A DNA stretch of 64,000 nt, from positions 2,943,532 through 3,007,531 of the forward strand of contig NZ_JAHBYN010000001.1 of assembly GCF_019635935.1 (NCBI RefSeq), written 5' to 3'. Position 1 is the stretch's first letter. Each line of letters begins with the position of its first letter. Of this stretch, positions 26,983-36,501 are shown in pieces. Source of the stretch: Parvibaculum sp. (GTDB lineage Bacteria > Pseudomonadota > Alphaproteobacteria > Parvibaculales > Parvibaculaceae). Made by a program: the position numbers and the translations under genes. The notes under the pieces were generated by a model, which saw nothing but the letters and a program-made list of their open reading frames with translations, made no database searches and was not told the origin of the DNA.

Positions 26983-29900
26983 GTGAACAGAATCCGTCGT
27001 CTGCTGCTCGCAAGTTTCTTTCCGGCGCTGCTTGGGTTCGATGCGGCCATGGCAAATCCCGTCGGTCCGCAGGTGGTTGCCGGTCATGCGACAGCGCACG
27101 GTGTGGGTACGCCCGATGTCACCGTGACGCAGACGACCAGCAAGGCCATTCTCAATTGGAATACGTTCGATATCGGCGCGGGCGAAAGGACGCGGTTCGT
27201 TCAACCGGGTGCCTCGTCTGTTGCGCTCAATCGCGTAACCGGAGGCTTCGGTCCGTCGCAACTCAATGGTGAGTTGACGGCAAATGGCCGAATTTTTCTT
27301 GTCAATCCTGACGGAATCCTGATTGGACCAGGCGGAAGAATAGACACGGCTGGATTTCTTGCCACGACGCATGACATCGGGAACGACGATTTCATGGCAG
27401 GCCGGTTCCAGTTCACGATACCGGGCCGCCCGGATGCGTCGGTCGTCAATGAGGGTGCGATCACTGCAATGGGACAGGGATTCGCAGCACTGGTGGCGCC
27501 GGGTGTACGGAACAGCGGCACGATTGTCGCGACCCTTGGCAGAGTGGGGCTTGCGGCCGGCAACGGATTCACTCTCGACCTTTACGGTGATCGCCTGATT
27601 CAACTCGTCATTTCGGATTCGATCGCATCCGAAGTGAGAGATGTTTCGACCGGGCAGGCACTTGCTTCCCTCGTCGCCAACCGAGGTGAAATATCGGCGG
27701 GCGGAGGACTGGTCGAATTGAGCGCCGCTACGGCGCGCCGGGCGGTCGATTCCGTCATCAACAATTCGGGCGTCATTGAAGCCGATTCATTCGATCGCAA
27801 GGATGGCCTGATCGTGCTCAACGGCGCGGCGGCATCCACAAAACTTGCCGGGGCACCTGTGCAGGAAGTCAAACTTTCCGGGACGCTATCGGCCGCAGGC
27901 CGAGAGGAGGGAGCAAGCGGCGGTGTCGTATTGGTGACGGGCGAGGCCATCGAGTTGACGTCGGCGACAATCGATGTCTCCGGCCGGGCAGGTGGCGGCA
28001 CTGTTTTGATCGGTGGAGACGTGGGCGGCGGACGTCCAAGTGCGGTGGCGTCGACGAACTCGAAGGCAATGCCCCATTCTCAAGTGATCTCGACTGCAAG
28101 CACGGTCGCTATCGACGAGGCGAGCGCGATAGACGCCTCGGCAAAGTTGTCGGGCGACGGTGGCAAGGTCGTAGTGTGGGCGGATGGGACAACGGATTTT
28201 GCGGGTAGTATTGAGGCGAGGGGTGGCGCATCTCGAGGCGATGGCGGCTTTGTCGAAGTGTCTGGTCATCAGCAGCTTGCCTTCGCGGGCTCTGTCGATG
28301 CCGGTGCGTCGAATGGAAAAAGCGGAACGCTCCTGCTTGATCCGCAGGACATAACGATCGGCAATACCGGCACGTGGATCGTCACACCTTCGGCGCTGAC
28401 GGCGGCACTCGCATCTAACGACGTGTTCATTGTAACGAATGCGGCGTTGCCCGGCAGCGGCGACATTTTCGTGGCCGAAGGAATCATTTGGAACAGCGCC
28501 AACACTCTGACGCTTACGGCGCATCGGAACATTGTCTTCAACAATGGTGTCACTGTTGCAAACACGGGCGGCGGCTCCCTGAATCTTGGTGCCGGCATCA
28601 CACATCCTGTCGTTGCGCCGGGGTATGGCAATGGCCTCGGTACCATACTTTTCAATGGAAACGGCAAAGTTGATTTCAGTGGCAGCACCGGCTTCGTAGA
28701 CTTCGGCTACAATCCGGTGGGCGGATACACCAATCCAACAAACTTCAGCGCTCGTGTCCTGACCAACCCCTTGGTGCCAGGTCAATTTGGCGCCTACATG
28801 TGGGTCAATAACCTTCATGACCTGAATAACATCCGTCAGAACCTTTCAGGCAACTACGCCATCGCCAACAGGATCGATGCGAGCGCGACGGCGGGCTGGA
28901 ATGGCGGCGCCGGCTTCATTCCGATCGGAGACTGGTTTAATCCGTTCAGTGGCTCGTTGATCGGCATCGGGGGAAATCTCCCTCTTGTTGAGTACCGCGC
29001 GACCATTGAAAATCTGACAATTATTTCCGCCGCCGAATTTGTCGGCCTCTTCGGCGTCCTTTCCGACACGGCATTCTTACGGGGCATCGATCTGATCAAC
29101 GCGCATGTCGTCGGGACGAGAGCTGGAGACGCCGTCGTGGGGGCGCTGGCGGGAATGAACTCCGGCATCGTCGCGGAATCGTCCGCGACTGGCGGCACCG
29201 TTTTGGGCACCTCCTCGCCGGCCGGTTATGCTGCGACGGGCGGGCTCGTCGGCGTCAACGATTTTATCGGCACGATATTCGCGTCGAATACCAATCTGGC
29301 GGTGTTCGGCTTTAAGGGGGAAGCAGGTGGTCTGGCCGGCAGAAATCTCGGCGTGATCGCCGAATCCGCTGCCCGCGGATCGCTCACCTTGAGCGGCGCA
29401 TCGGCCGAATTTGGTGGCGGGTTGGCCGGCGTAAACGACGGCACGATTTTAATGTCGGAAGCGACTGGCTCCGTCTCTGTAACTTCCGGCTCCCCGGGCG
29501 CGATCGCAGGCGGCTTCTTGGGTATGAACTTCGGAACCGTCTCCCATTCCCGCGCAGCCGGTTCGGTGTCTCTGAACGGCTTTGGCGGGTATGCCGGAGG
29601 CTTCGTCGGCTACAACGCTTTGACAGGGATCGTGAATTCCTACGCAACCGGCGTTGTGAACGGCGGGGTGGCCGGATCCGAGCGATTGGGCGGGTTTGCC
29701 GGGTGGAACGAAGCGACCATTGCCTGGAGCTATGCTGCAGGGCAGGTGAGCGGCGGCGGCGCGGGAGTGGCGCGCGGCGGCTTTGTCGGTGAGGAAGCTG
29801 GGCTTGTTCTGCAATCCTATTGGGATATGCAGAACACGGGGCAGGCATCGGGGGCCGGGCTTGGGGTAACCGGTGCAACCGGCCTCACGACCGCGCAACT

Positions 29901-30849
29901 CAAGAGCGCCGCGCTTCCAGCGGGCTTCAGCGACACGGTATGGCGCGCCGGCAATGGCAACTATCCTTCGCTCCTCTGGCAGGGAGCCATGCCGCTAACG
30001 CCAACACCCGCAACCCTTTTGCAGGCCGTTGCCGGTCCGGCTGTCAAGTCGACGGTCTCGGAATCCAGCGCTCAATTGACGGGACAAGAGAAAGACTTGT
30101 CGAAGATTGAACTTCCAAGCGGGAAGACAGTGACAACGGTTTTTCCGCCAACGGCGGACGCATCCCATGCGGAGATGAGGGAACAGCTACATCAAGTCCT
30201 ATCCCTGATCCCGGGACTTTCCAGCTACACAATTAGAACGCTAATTGAAAACGCTGTTTTTAGCGCGTTCGAGAGTGCGTTGGTTGAATCTGTCGCTCGG
30301 GAGCAACTTTTTCAAATCTTCTTGTCGAACCTGCGGGCGCAAAACACACTTACTGGCGAAACGGGTATCAATTTCGTTGAGGCAGTTATTTCAGATGCAG
30401 TTGCCATGTCCATAGAAGCGTGGACGAAAAGCCAAGGTTGGTCTGAATATCTTATCCGCCCCACCATTTTCGCCGCCAGGCTCGCTGTTGCGAACGGTTT
30501 TGCTCAAGTAAACCCCAAATACGGTCCGGGAGTGGCAACTTTAATTGCCACGTCAAGAACTACAACTATGCAATTAGTGGAAACCGCACAAGCCGGTGTT
30601 GGTCTTTGGACCGATATTCAATCTCTTCGAGACGATTTTGCTCGTTTGGAATTCGGCGCTGATGAATTGCATGCTCGCGCAATAGAAAAAAGGAATGAGG
30701 GAGACGTCAGTGGCAGCATTGCTTTGTTTAGACTGGAACTTGACACGCGGAACGCAATCTCCGACCTCAGGCAACAGTACACTGTAGGAGGTGTGAGCAT
30801 TCTGGACAATTCGGGTGCATGGAATTTTCTATCGATCTTCGCGCGTTAG
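26983..30849 (+). CDS. TpsA large exoprotein, filamentous-haemagglutinin-like, with GLUG repeats
   Basis: A 1288-residue secreted protein, partner of the TpsB just upstream. GTG 26983 follows AAAGGAGGG. The signal peptide ends DAAMAN; the TPS secretion domain (about 23-280) has SKAILNWNTFDIGAGERTRF, SQLNGELTANGRIFLVNPDG and GRIDTAGFLATTHDI. A beta-helix region follows (VEVSGHQQLAFAGSVDAG near 425, DPQDITIG near 450). Residues about 700-950 hold seven or eight GLUG-type repeats (GGLAGVNDGTILMSEATGSV, GGFVGYNALTGIVNSYATGVV). The last 230 residues are different: polar, apparently helical, AT-rich in DNA and without beta-helix pattern. It is probably an adhesin or a carrier of an effector tip; no immunity gene follows. 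Confidence 0.88.
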   Translation: MNRIRRLLLASFFPALLGFDAAMANPVGPQVVAGHATAHGVGTPDVTVTQTTSKAILNWNTFDIGAGERTRFVQPGASSVALNRVTGGFGPSQLNGELTANGRIFLVNPDGILIGPGGRIDTAGFLATTHDIGNDDFMAGRFQFTIPGRPDASVVNEGAITAMGQGFAALVAPGVRNSGTIVATLGRVGLAAGNGFTLDLYGDRLIQLVISDSIASEVRDVSTGQALASLVANRGEISAGGGLVELSAATARRAVDSVINNSGVIEADSFDRKDGLIVLNGAAASTKLAGAPVQEVKLSGTLSAAGREEGASGGVVLVTGEAIELTSATIDVSGRAGGGTVLIGGDVGGGRPSAVASTNSKAMPHSQVISTASTVAIDEASAIDASAKLSGDGGKVVVWADGTTDFAGSIEARGGASRGDGGFVEVSGHQQLAFAGSVDAGASNGKSGTLLLDPQDITIGNTGTWIVTPSALTAALASNDVFIVTNAALPGSGDIFVAEGIIWNSANTLTLTAHRNIVFNNGVTVANTGGGSLNLGAGITHPVVAPGYGNGLGTILFNGNGKVDFSGSTGFVDFGYNPVGGYTNPTNFSARVLTNPLVPGQFGAYMWVNNLHDLNNIRQNLSGNYAIANRIDASATAGWNGGAGFIPIGDWFNPFSGSLIGIGGNLPLVEYRATIENLTIISAAEFVGLFGVLSDTAFLRGIDLINAHVVGTRAGDAVVGALAGMNSGIVAESSATGGTVLGTSSPAGYAATGGLVGVNDFIGTIFASNTNLAVFGFKGEAGGLAGRNLGVIAESAARGSLTLSGASAEFGGGLAGVNDGTILMSEATGSVSVTSGSPGAIAGGFLGMNFGTVSHSRAAGSVSLNGFGGYAGGFVGYNALTGIVNSYATGVVNGGVAGSERLGGFAGWNEATIAWSYAAGQVSGGGAGVARGGFVGEEAGLVLQSYWDMQNTGQASGAGLGVTGATGLTTAQLKSAALPAGFSDTVWRAGNGNYPSLLWQGAMPLTPTPATLLQAVAGPAVKSTVSESSAQLTGQEKDLSKIELPSGKTVTTVFPPTADASHAEMREQLHQVLSLIPGLSSYTIRTLIENAVFSAFESALVESVAREQLFQIFLSNLRAQNTLTGETGINFVEAVISDAVAMSIEAWTKSQGWSEYLIRPTIFAARLAVANGFAQVNPKYGPGVATLIATSRTTTMQLVETAQAGVGLWTDIQSLRDDFARLEFGADELHARAIEKRNEGDVSGSIALFRLELDTRNAISDLRQQYTVGGVSILDNSGAWNFLSIFAR

Positions 30850-30924
30850 TTTGTTGGAGAATGCCGAAGAGGAAGTTAGGTGTTTTAGAGAAATGCCTAT
30901 TGCGGGTGCGTTGTATGGATGCAC

Positions 30925-31085
30925 CTCAGAAAAACGCCTGAATGCCCGTCTGCTCGCGGCCGAGGATCAGCGCGTGGACGTCGTGCGTGCCTTCATAGGT
31001 ATTGACCGCTTCGAGGTTCATCGCGTGGCGGATGACGTGATACTCGTCCGAGACGCCGTTGCCGCCATGCATGTCGCGCGCGACG
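30925..31085. repeat. Right copy of the 161-bp direct repeat (inside intact gcdH)
   Basis: The in-frame 3' end of the intact dehydrogenase gene. It matches 25019-25179 with five silent differences. See the left copy. Confidence 0.95.
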
Positions 31086-32155
31086 CGGGCGATATCGAGC
31101 GCCTTGCCGCAATTGTTGCGCTTCATCAGCGAGATCGAGGCGGGCGCCGCCGTACCGGCGTCGAACATGCGTCCGAGCTGCAGGCAGCCTTGCAAGCCGA
31201 GCGTGATTTCGGTCTGCATGTCGGCGAGCTTTTTCTGGATGAGCTGGTTGGCGGCCAGCGGCCGGCCGAACTGCTTGCGGTCGAGCGTATATTGCCGCGC
31301 CGCAAGCCAGCAAAACTCCGCCGCGCCCATCGCGCCCCAGGCAATGCCGTAGCGCGCCCGATTGAGGCAGCCGAAGGGGCCTGAAAGCCCGCGCACATTC
31401 GGCAGCAGGTTTTCTTCCGGCACGAACACGTCCTGCAATGAAATCTCGCCGGTGATCGAGGCGCGAAGCGAGAATTTGCCCTCGATCTTCGGCGTCTCGA
31501 AGCCCTTGAACCCGCGCTCGACAACGAAACCGCGGATGACATCGTCTTCCGTCTTCGCCCAGACGACCGCGAGATCGGCGATCGGCGAATTGGTGATCCA
31601 CATTTTCGCGCCGTTGAGCACATAGCCGCCATCGGCCTTTTTCGCCCGCGTCTTCATCGAGCCGGGATCGGAGCCGTGATCGGGTTCGGTGAGGCCGAAA
31701 CAGCCGACCCATTCGCCGCTCGCGAGCTTCGGCAGATATTTCTCGCGCTGCGCTTCGGTGCCATAGGCATGGATCGGATGCATGACGAGCGAGGACTGCA
31801 CGCTCATCGCCGAGCGATAGCCCGAATCCACGCGCTCGATCTCGCGCGCCACCAGCCCGTAACAGACATAGGAGAGCCCGGCGCAACCGTATTTCTCCGG
31901 CAGCGTCGGCCCGAGCAGCCCTTGCGCGCCCATCTCGTTCATGATCTCGCGGTGGAAGATCTCGTGCCGGTTGGCGTCGCGCACGCGCGGTATCAGCTTT
32001 TCCTGCGCATAGGCCCGCGCGCTGTCGCGGACCAGCCGCTCCTCCTCGGTGAGCTGCGTGTCGAGCAGCAGCGGATCCTGCCAGTTGAAGGAGGCGAGCG
32101 GCGGATTGGGCTTTTCGCCGGTTGCGGGCGACTTGGCTTCGGCGGCATTCGACAT
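30926..32155 (-). CDS. gcdH: Glutaryl-CoA dehydrogenase-type acyl-CoA dehydrogenase
   Basis: A 409-residue flavoprotein that should oxidise and decarboxylate glutaryl-CoA to crotonyl-CoA in lysine and aromatic breakdown, passing electrons to ETF. Supporting motifs are [66 protein letters not shown] and the catalytic Glu in [16 protein letters not shown] (about Glu388), all of the GCDH subgroup. The gene is full length, but its last 53 codons are duplicated at 25020-25179 on the far side of the TPS island. Other acyl-CoA substrates are possible. Confidence 0.92.
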   Translation of the reverse strand: MSNAAEAKSPATGEKPNPPLASFNWQDPLLLDTQLTEEERLVRDSARAYAQEKLIPRVRDANRHEIFHREIMNEMGAQGLLGPTLPEKYGCAGLSYVCYGLVAREIERVDSGYRSAMSVQSSLVMHPIHAYGTEAQREKYLPKLASGEWVGCFGLTEPDHGSDPGSMKTRAKKADGGYVLNGAKMWITNSPIADLAVVWAKTEDDVIRGFVVERGFKGFETPKIEGKFSLRASITGEISLQDVFVPEENLLPNVRGLSGPFGCLNRARYGIAWGAMGAAEFCWLAARQYTLDRKQFGRPLAANQLIQKKLADMQTEITLGLQGCLQLGRMFDAGTAAPASISLMKRNNCGKALDIARVARDMHGGNGVSDEYHVIRHAMNLEAVNTYEGTHDVHALILGREQTGIQAFF

Positions 32156-32239
32156 CGGTTCGTCCTCGAAACGTCGGGGCAGGGCGGTTTGTCGAAGGAT
32201 ATAGCAGGCAAGCAGGCGCCCCGCACCCGCTTGTTTGGC

Positions 32240-33142
32240 TCAGCGCGCCGCTTCGCGCGTATAGGCCGTCATTTCCTCGGCCAGATGGTCGAACATCAGG
32301 CGCATCCGCCGGCTGGTCTTCAAATCCTCATGCATCGCGATCCAGACATCGAGCTCGAACTCGACCGCCCCCGGCAGCACCGGCACCAGATCGGGGTAGC
32401 GCAGCGCCAGCGCATATTGGCACATGCCGAAACCGACGCCCGCCCGGAGCGCCGCAAACTGGCCGACATCGCTGTCGCAGCGGAACGCGAAGAGTTCGCG
32501 GCTGAGCGGAAAGCCGCCGAGGTCCTTCAACCGCCGGATCGACGATTCCCGGTCGAAACCGATGATCGGGAATTGCGTGAGGTCGTCGACCGATTGCGGC
32601 ATCCCGTGCCGCTGGATCAGGTTCTTGTGCGCATGAAGGCCGAGCCCGATCGTGCCGCATTTTCTCGCGACAAGGGAGGTTTGCGTCGGCCGGATCATCC
32701 GGATGGCGATGTCGGCGTCGCGGCGGATGAGATCGTCCGAGCGGTTGGACAGCACAAGCTCGATGGCGATACGGGGATGTTCCTCGCTGAAGCGCGCAAG
32801 GATCGGCGGCAGCACTTCCGTCCCGATCATCTCGCTGGCGGTGATGCGCACCGTGCCCCGATCTTCCTCCGCCTCGCCTGAAGCCGCGCGTTGCAGCGCC
32901 TCCGCCGCCATCGACATAGCCTCGGCATGGGGGACCAGCGCGAGCGCCAGTTCCGTCGGCGCGAGCCCGCCCTGCGAGCGAGTGAAAAGGGCGGTGCCGA
33001 GCGATTGCTCCAGCGCGTCGATATGGCGGCCGACGGTCGGTTGCGTCAGGCCGAGCAGCCGCGCCCCGCCCGAGAGGCTGCCCTCCCGGACGACCGCAAG
33101 GAAGGAGCGATAGAGTTCCCAGCCGGGCGATGTGTCTGTCAT
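32240..33142 (-). CDS. LysR family transcriptional regulator
   Basis: A 300-residue regulator. The N-terminal winged helix has FLAVVREGSLSGGARLLGLTQPTVGRHIDALEQSLGTALF (residues 14-53); the rest is a periplasmic-binding-like effector domain (VRITASEMIGTEVLPPIL, DIAIRMIRPTQ, LRAGVGFGMCQYALA). It is divergent from the NAD-dependent epimerase-like gene, with a perfect 20-bp palindrome between them (33177-33196), the usual place for a LysR operator. Confidence 0.92.
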   Translation of the reverse strand: MTDTSPGWELYRSFLAVVREGSLSGGARLLGLTQPTVGRHIDALEQSLGTALFTRSQGGLAPTELALALVPHAEAMSMAAEALQRAASGEAEEDRGTVRITASEMIGTEVLPPILARFSEEHPRIAIELVLSNRSDDLIRRDADIAIRMIRPTQTSLVARKCGTIGLGLHAHKNLIQRHGMPQSVDDLTQFPIIGFDRESSIRRLKDLGGFPLSRELFAFRCDSDVGQFAALRAGVGFGMCQYALALRYPDLVPVLPGAVEFELDVWIAMHEDLKTSRRMRLMFDHLAEEMTAYTREAAR

Positions 33143-33176
33143 ACGTAAATGTATAAAGGTTCCCCGAATTTAGGCA

Positions 33177-33196
33177 ATTCATATTCGAATATGAAT
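33177..33196. promoter_or_regulatory. Perfect 20-bp palindrome between divergent lysR and epimerase genes
   Basis: ATTCATATTC followed by its exact reverse complement GAATATGAAT. It starts 35 bp upstream of the LysR gene and ends 45 bp upstream of the epimerase-like gene. It is AT-rich in a GC-rich setting and is the probable LysR-type binding site or an overlap of binding site and promoter. Confidence 0.65.
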
Positions 33197-33240
33197 ATCC
33201 CATTCTCCAGTCAACGAAACGCGGAACTGGAGATTGAAAC

Positions 33241-34272
33241 ATGGCTTCGACGGCACTCATCATCGGCGCAACTGGCGGCTTCGGCAGCGAAATGGCCCTG
33301 GCCCTCCGCAACCACGGCTGGCAGGTGCGCGCCATGCACCGCAAGCCGAAGGCGGCGGCCCGGCAACTGGCCGACATGCCCTTCATCGACTGGGTGAAGG
33401 GCGACGCCATGAATGCCGCCGATGTGAAGGCGGCGGCCGTCAACGCCGACCTGATCGTCCACGCCGTCAATCCGCCCGGCTACCGCAACTGGGCCGGCAC
33501 CGTGGTGCCGATGATCGACAACACGATCGCGGCGGCGAAGGCCAATGGCGCCCGCATCCTCTTTCCGGGCACGGTCTATAATTTCGGCCCGGACGCCTTT
33601 CCGCTGCTCGCCGAGACCTCGCCGCAGAACCCGAAGACCCGCAAGGGCAAGCTCCGTGTCGAGATGGAACGCCGCCTGCGCGCGGCGTCCGGCGAAGGCG
33701 TGCCCGTGCTGATCCTGCGCGCCGGCGATTTCTTCGGCAGCCGCTACGCCGGCAACAACTGGTTCGCGCAAGGGCTGGTGAAGCCCGGCAAGCCGGTCCG
33801 CGCCGTCACCTATCCCGGTCCGCACAAGATCGGTCATGCCTGGGCCTATCTGCCGGACATGGCCGAGACGGCGGCGCGTCTTCTCGGCCGCACCGGCGAA
33901 CTCCAAGCCTTTGAGGTTTTCCATTTCGGCGGTCACTGGCTCGAACACGGCATCGAAATGGCCGATGCCATCCGCGCCGCCGCGCGGCGGCCCGATGCGC
34001 CCATCAGGAAGCTTCCCTGGTTCGCGCTGACGCTGCTGTCGCCTTTCGTCGAGACATTCCGCGAGATGCGCGAGATGCGCTACCTCTGGAAAAAGCCGGT
34101 GCGGCTCGACGACACGAAACTCGCCGCTTTTCTCGGCGCCGTACCCCACACGCCGCTCGACATCGCCGTCCGCCAGAGCCTCGCCGCGCTTGGCTGCCTG
34201 GGCGCCGGCGACCTCAATCCCGAAGACGAAACCCTCTCCCTCACCAGCCTCACGGAAGGAACGATCCAATGA
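33241..34272 (+). CDS. NAD-dependent epimerase/dehydratase family protein
   Basis: A 343-residue Rossmann-fold protein. The nucleotide motif ALIIGATGGFGSEMALAL is at residues 5-22, LIVHAVNPPGYRNW follows, and ILFPGTVYNFG stands where the extended SDR enzymes have the catalytic Ser/Tyr region. YxxxK is not in canonical form (the nearest run is RKGKLRVEMER), so the chemistry is unclear; it may be a binding or regulatory SDR or act on nucleotide-linked or lipid-type substrates. GGAGATTGAAAC precedes the ATG. Expression is likely set by the divergent LysR. Confidence 0.82.
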   Translation: MASTALIIGATGGFGSEMALALRNHGWQVRAMHRKPKAAARQLADMPFIDWVKGDAMNAADVKAAAVNADLIVHAVNPPGYRNWAGTVVPMIDNTIAAAKANGARILFPGTVYNFGPDAFPLLAETSPQNPKTRKGKLRVEMERRLRAASGEGVPVLILRAGDFFGSRYAGNNWFAQGLVKPGKPVRAVTYPGPHKIGHAWAYLPDMAETAARLLGRTGELQAFEVFHFGGHWLEHGIEMADAIRAAARRPDAPIRKLPWFALTLLSPFVETFREMREMRYLWKKPVRLDDTKLAAFLGAVPHTPLDIAVRQSLAALGCLGAGDLNPEDETLSLTSLTEGTIQ

Positions 34273-34379
34273 CCTCCACCAACCGCATCGAACGCATGTT
34301 CACCGCCGTCGCCGCCACCGCGCTCGGCATCTATGTCCTCGGATTCCTGCACGAAACGGCCACGCTCTATGTCCTCTGA
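34269..34379 (+). CDS. Small membrane peptide translationally coupled to the epimerase gene
   Basis: A 36-residue peptide starting MTSTNRIERMFTAVAA, with one hydrophobic stretch (FTAVAATALGIYVLGFL). Its ATG overlaps the stop of the gene before it (ATGA), and a hairpin follows directly. This is a common arrangement for real small genes. Function unknown. Confidence 0.5.
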   Translation: MTSTNRIERMFTAVAATALGIYVLGFLHETATLYVL

Positions 34380-34382
34380 ACG

Positions 34383-34413
34383 AAAACGGCGGCGGGATTT
34401 CTCCCGCCGCCGT
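34383..34413 (-). terminator. Hairpin terminator, best oriented for the minus strand
   Basis: A perfect 12-bp stem ACGGCGGCGGGA/TCCCGCCGCCGT with a 4-base loop; on the minus strand it is followed by TTTTC. It would end the nitronate monooxygenase transcript and may also stop readthrough from the plus strand. Confidence 0.75.
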
Positions 34414-34439
34414 CGCGTTGAGTCGTTGTGTTGCAGCGA

Positions 34440-35447
34440 TTATTCGGCCGCGGCCTTCGAGGCGGCGAGCGCTTCCGCCGGCATCCGCTCGGCGAATTCG
34501 CGGCAGGCTTGCACATATTCGCGCTTCAGCCGGTCGACGAGTTCGGCGACAGGCGGTGCATCGACGATCTGGCCGATGCCCTGGCCCGAACCCCAGATGT
34601 CCTTCCACGCCTTCTGCTTCATGTTGCCGCCCGAGCCGAAATTCATTTTCGACTTGTCGGCTTCCGGCAGGTTGTGCGGGTCGAGGCCGGCGGCGGCAAC
34701 CGACGGCGCCAGATAGTTGCCGTGTACGCCCGTGAAGAGATTGGTGTAGACGATGTCGTCGGCGGCGTATTTGACCAGATGTTCCTTGTACGACGGATCG
34801 GCGTTGGCTTCTTCCGTGGCGACGAAGCGCGTGCCGAGATAGGCAAGGTCGGCGCCCATCGCCAGCGCGCCGGCGATGCCCCAGCCATCCGACAATGCGC
34901 CCGACAGAATGACCGTGCCCTTGAACCACTGCTTCACCTCGCGCACCAGCGCGAAAGGCGACAGCGTACCGGCATGGCCGCCCGCGCCGGCGCAAACGAG
35001 GATCAGCCCGTCGACGCCCTGCTCGGCGGCCTTCTTGGCGTGCTTCACGTTGATGACGTCGTGGAAAACCTTGCCGCCATAGCTATGCGCCGCGGTGATC
35101 ACTTCTGCCGGCGGACGGAGCGACGTGATGATGATCGGCACCTCGAGCTTGGTGCAGATGTCGATGTCGTGCGACAGACGGTCGTTCGACGCATGGCAGA
35201 TCTGGTTGACCGCGAAGGGTGCGACCTTCTTTTCGGGGTGCTTGGCCTTGTATTCGCCAAGCTCGCCCTTGATCCGTGTGATCCATTCTTCCAGCACATG
35301 TGCCGGCCGCGCATTGAGCGCCGGGAACGAACCGACGATGCCCGCCTTGCATTGCGCAATCACCAGCTCCGGACCGGAGACGATGAAGAGCGGAGAGCCG
35401 ATAACGGGTATCTCCAGACTGTTTTTCAGAATGTCGGGTAGCGCCAT
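34440..35447 (-). CDS. Nitronate monooxygenase family flavoprotein (NMO 1)
   Basis: A 335-residue FMN-binding TIM-barrel protein. Visible are IPVIGSPLFIVSGPELVIAQCKAGIVGSFPALNARP, the phosphate-binding region LSGALSDGWGIAGALAMGADLAYLGTRF and the glycine-rich LVCAGAGGHAGTLS, all typical of the 2-nitropropane dioxygenase family. It should oxidise nitronates or, in less-studied members, reduce or isomerise other substrates. A LysR gene lies directly upstream on the same strand (93 bp). A second, distinct member is at 36680. Confidence 0.88.
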   Translation of the reverse strand: MALPDILKNSLEIPVIGSPLFIVSGPELVIAQCKAGIVGSFPALNARPAHVLEEWITRIKGELGEYKAKHPEKKVAPFAVNQICHASNDRLSHDIDICTKLEVPIIITSLRPPAEVITAAHSYGGKVFHDVINVKHAKKAAEQGVDGLILVCAGAGGHAGTLSPFALVREVKQWFKGTVILSGALSDGWGIAGALAMGADLAYLGTRFVATEEANADPSYKEHLVKYAADDIVYTNLFTGVHGNYLAPSVAAAGLDPHNLPEADKSKMNFGSGGNMKQKAWKDIWGSGQGIGQIVDAPPVAELVDRLKREYVQACREFAERMPAEALAASKAAAE

Positions 35448-35540
35448 GTCGGGTTCCTCCGGAAATTCACTGTGCGCAGTATGGACCGGATTACGCTGTT
35501 ATGTCTGTTCAGCGCTGAATGCCGGGATGTTCGGATACGA

Positions 35541-36452
35541 TCAGGCGATGTCGCGCCCGGCCAGCCGGTCGCGGTCGATCTTGGCTTTTTCGCCGATGAA
35601 GTCGATGACGGCCCTGACAGGCGCCGTGTCGCGCAGGTCCGGATGCGCCAGCAGCCACATCTCGGTGCCGTTGGCGAGTTTCTGCGGCGCGATCCGCACA
35701 AGGTCGGCGTAATGGTCGCCCGTCAGGCAGACCAGCGTCGAAATGCCGATGCCGGCGCGCACCGCCTGCACGAGATCGGCGTCGGAGAAGCAGCGCAGCG
35801 CCACGCGCGCGCCCTGCGTCACATGGGCGAGCCAGTCGGCAAGCTCGACCTCCGCCGCGCGCCCGCCGAAGCCGACGATCCGGTGATCCTTCCATTCCTC
35901 GCGCTTGGCCGGCAGGCCGAAGCGCTCGGCATAGCTGCGCGACGCGTAGAAACCGACGCCGATGCGGCCGATCTTGCGCCCGACGACGTTTTCGCGCCCC
36001 GGCCCGTAGGGACGGATGACGACGTCGGCGTCGCGCCGCTTCACCGAAACCTGCGTCACTTCGTTGGCGATTTCGATTTCGATGCCGGGATGGCGCGCCG
36101 CGAATTCGTCGAGATAGGGCATGAACCAGTAGGAGGCGAGGCTGTGCGGAATGGCGACACGCACCAGCCCCTGCGCCTGGCCGTCGGCGCCAGTCGCCGC
36201 GTGAAGCGCCCGCTCGGCGGCCAGCGACATCGGCTCGACTTCGGCGCGCAGCCGCTCGCCGGCGCCGGTCAGCGCATAGCCGGTCGGCTCGCGCACAAAG
36301 AGCTTGGTGCCGAGATTTTTCTCAAGCGTCGCAATGTGCCGCCCGACCGTTGCATGGCTGAGCTTCAGCCGCCGTCCGGCGCCCGAAAGGCTCTGCGTGT
36401 CGACCACCGCCAGAAAAATCCGGTAGGCGTCCCAATTGGCTTCGTTGTTCAT
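35541..36452 (-). CDS. LysR family transcriptional regulator
   Basis: A 303-residue regulator. The DNA-binding part is FLAVVDTQSLSGAGRRLKLSHATVGRHIATLEKNLGTKLF (residues 13-52). The effector domain has VRVAIPHSLASYWFMPYLDEF, DADVVIRPYGPGRENVVGRK and VRAGIGISTLVCLTG. It resembles the LysR at 32240 in architecture (SLSGxxRxLxLxxxTVGRHIxxLE), a sign of paralogy. It is upstream of NMO 1 and divergent from NMO 2, with an inverted repeat between (36502-36522). Confidence 0.92.
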   Translation of the reverse strand: MNNEANWDAYRIFLAVVDTQSLSGAGRRLKLSHATVGRHIATLEKNLGTKLFVREPTGYALTGAGERLRAEVEPMSLAAERALHAATGADGQAQGLVRVAIPHSLASYWFMPYLDEFAARHPGIEIEIANEVTQVSVKRRDADVVIRPYGPGRENVVGRKIGRIGVGFYASRSYAERFGLPAKREEWKDHRIVGFGGRAAEVELADWLAHVTQGARVALRCFSDADLVQAVRAGIGISTLVCLTGDHYADLVRIAPQKLANGTEMWLLAHPDLRDTAPVRAVIDFIGEKAKIDRDRLAGRDIA

Positions 36453-36501
36453 GCCTGAACAATCCGTTGTCCGATCCTGACGCGGCAGACTGCGCCGGTT
36501 T

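Noticed and set aside
26911..30849. tpsA starting at ATG 26911
   Set aside because: That start lies inside tpsB and would put 24 residues before the signal peptide; GTG 26983 follows AAAGGAGGG.
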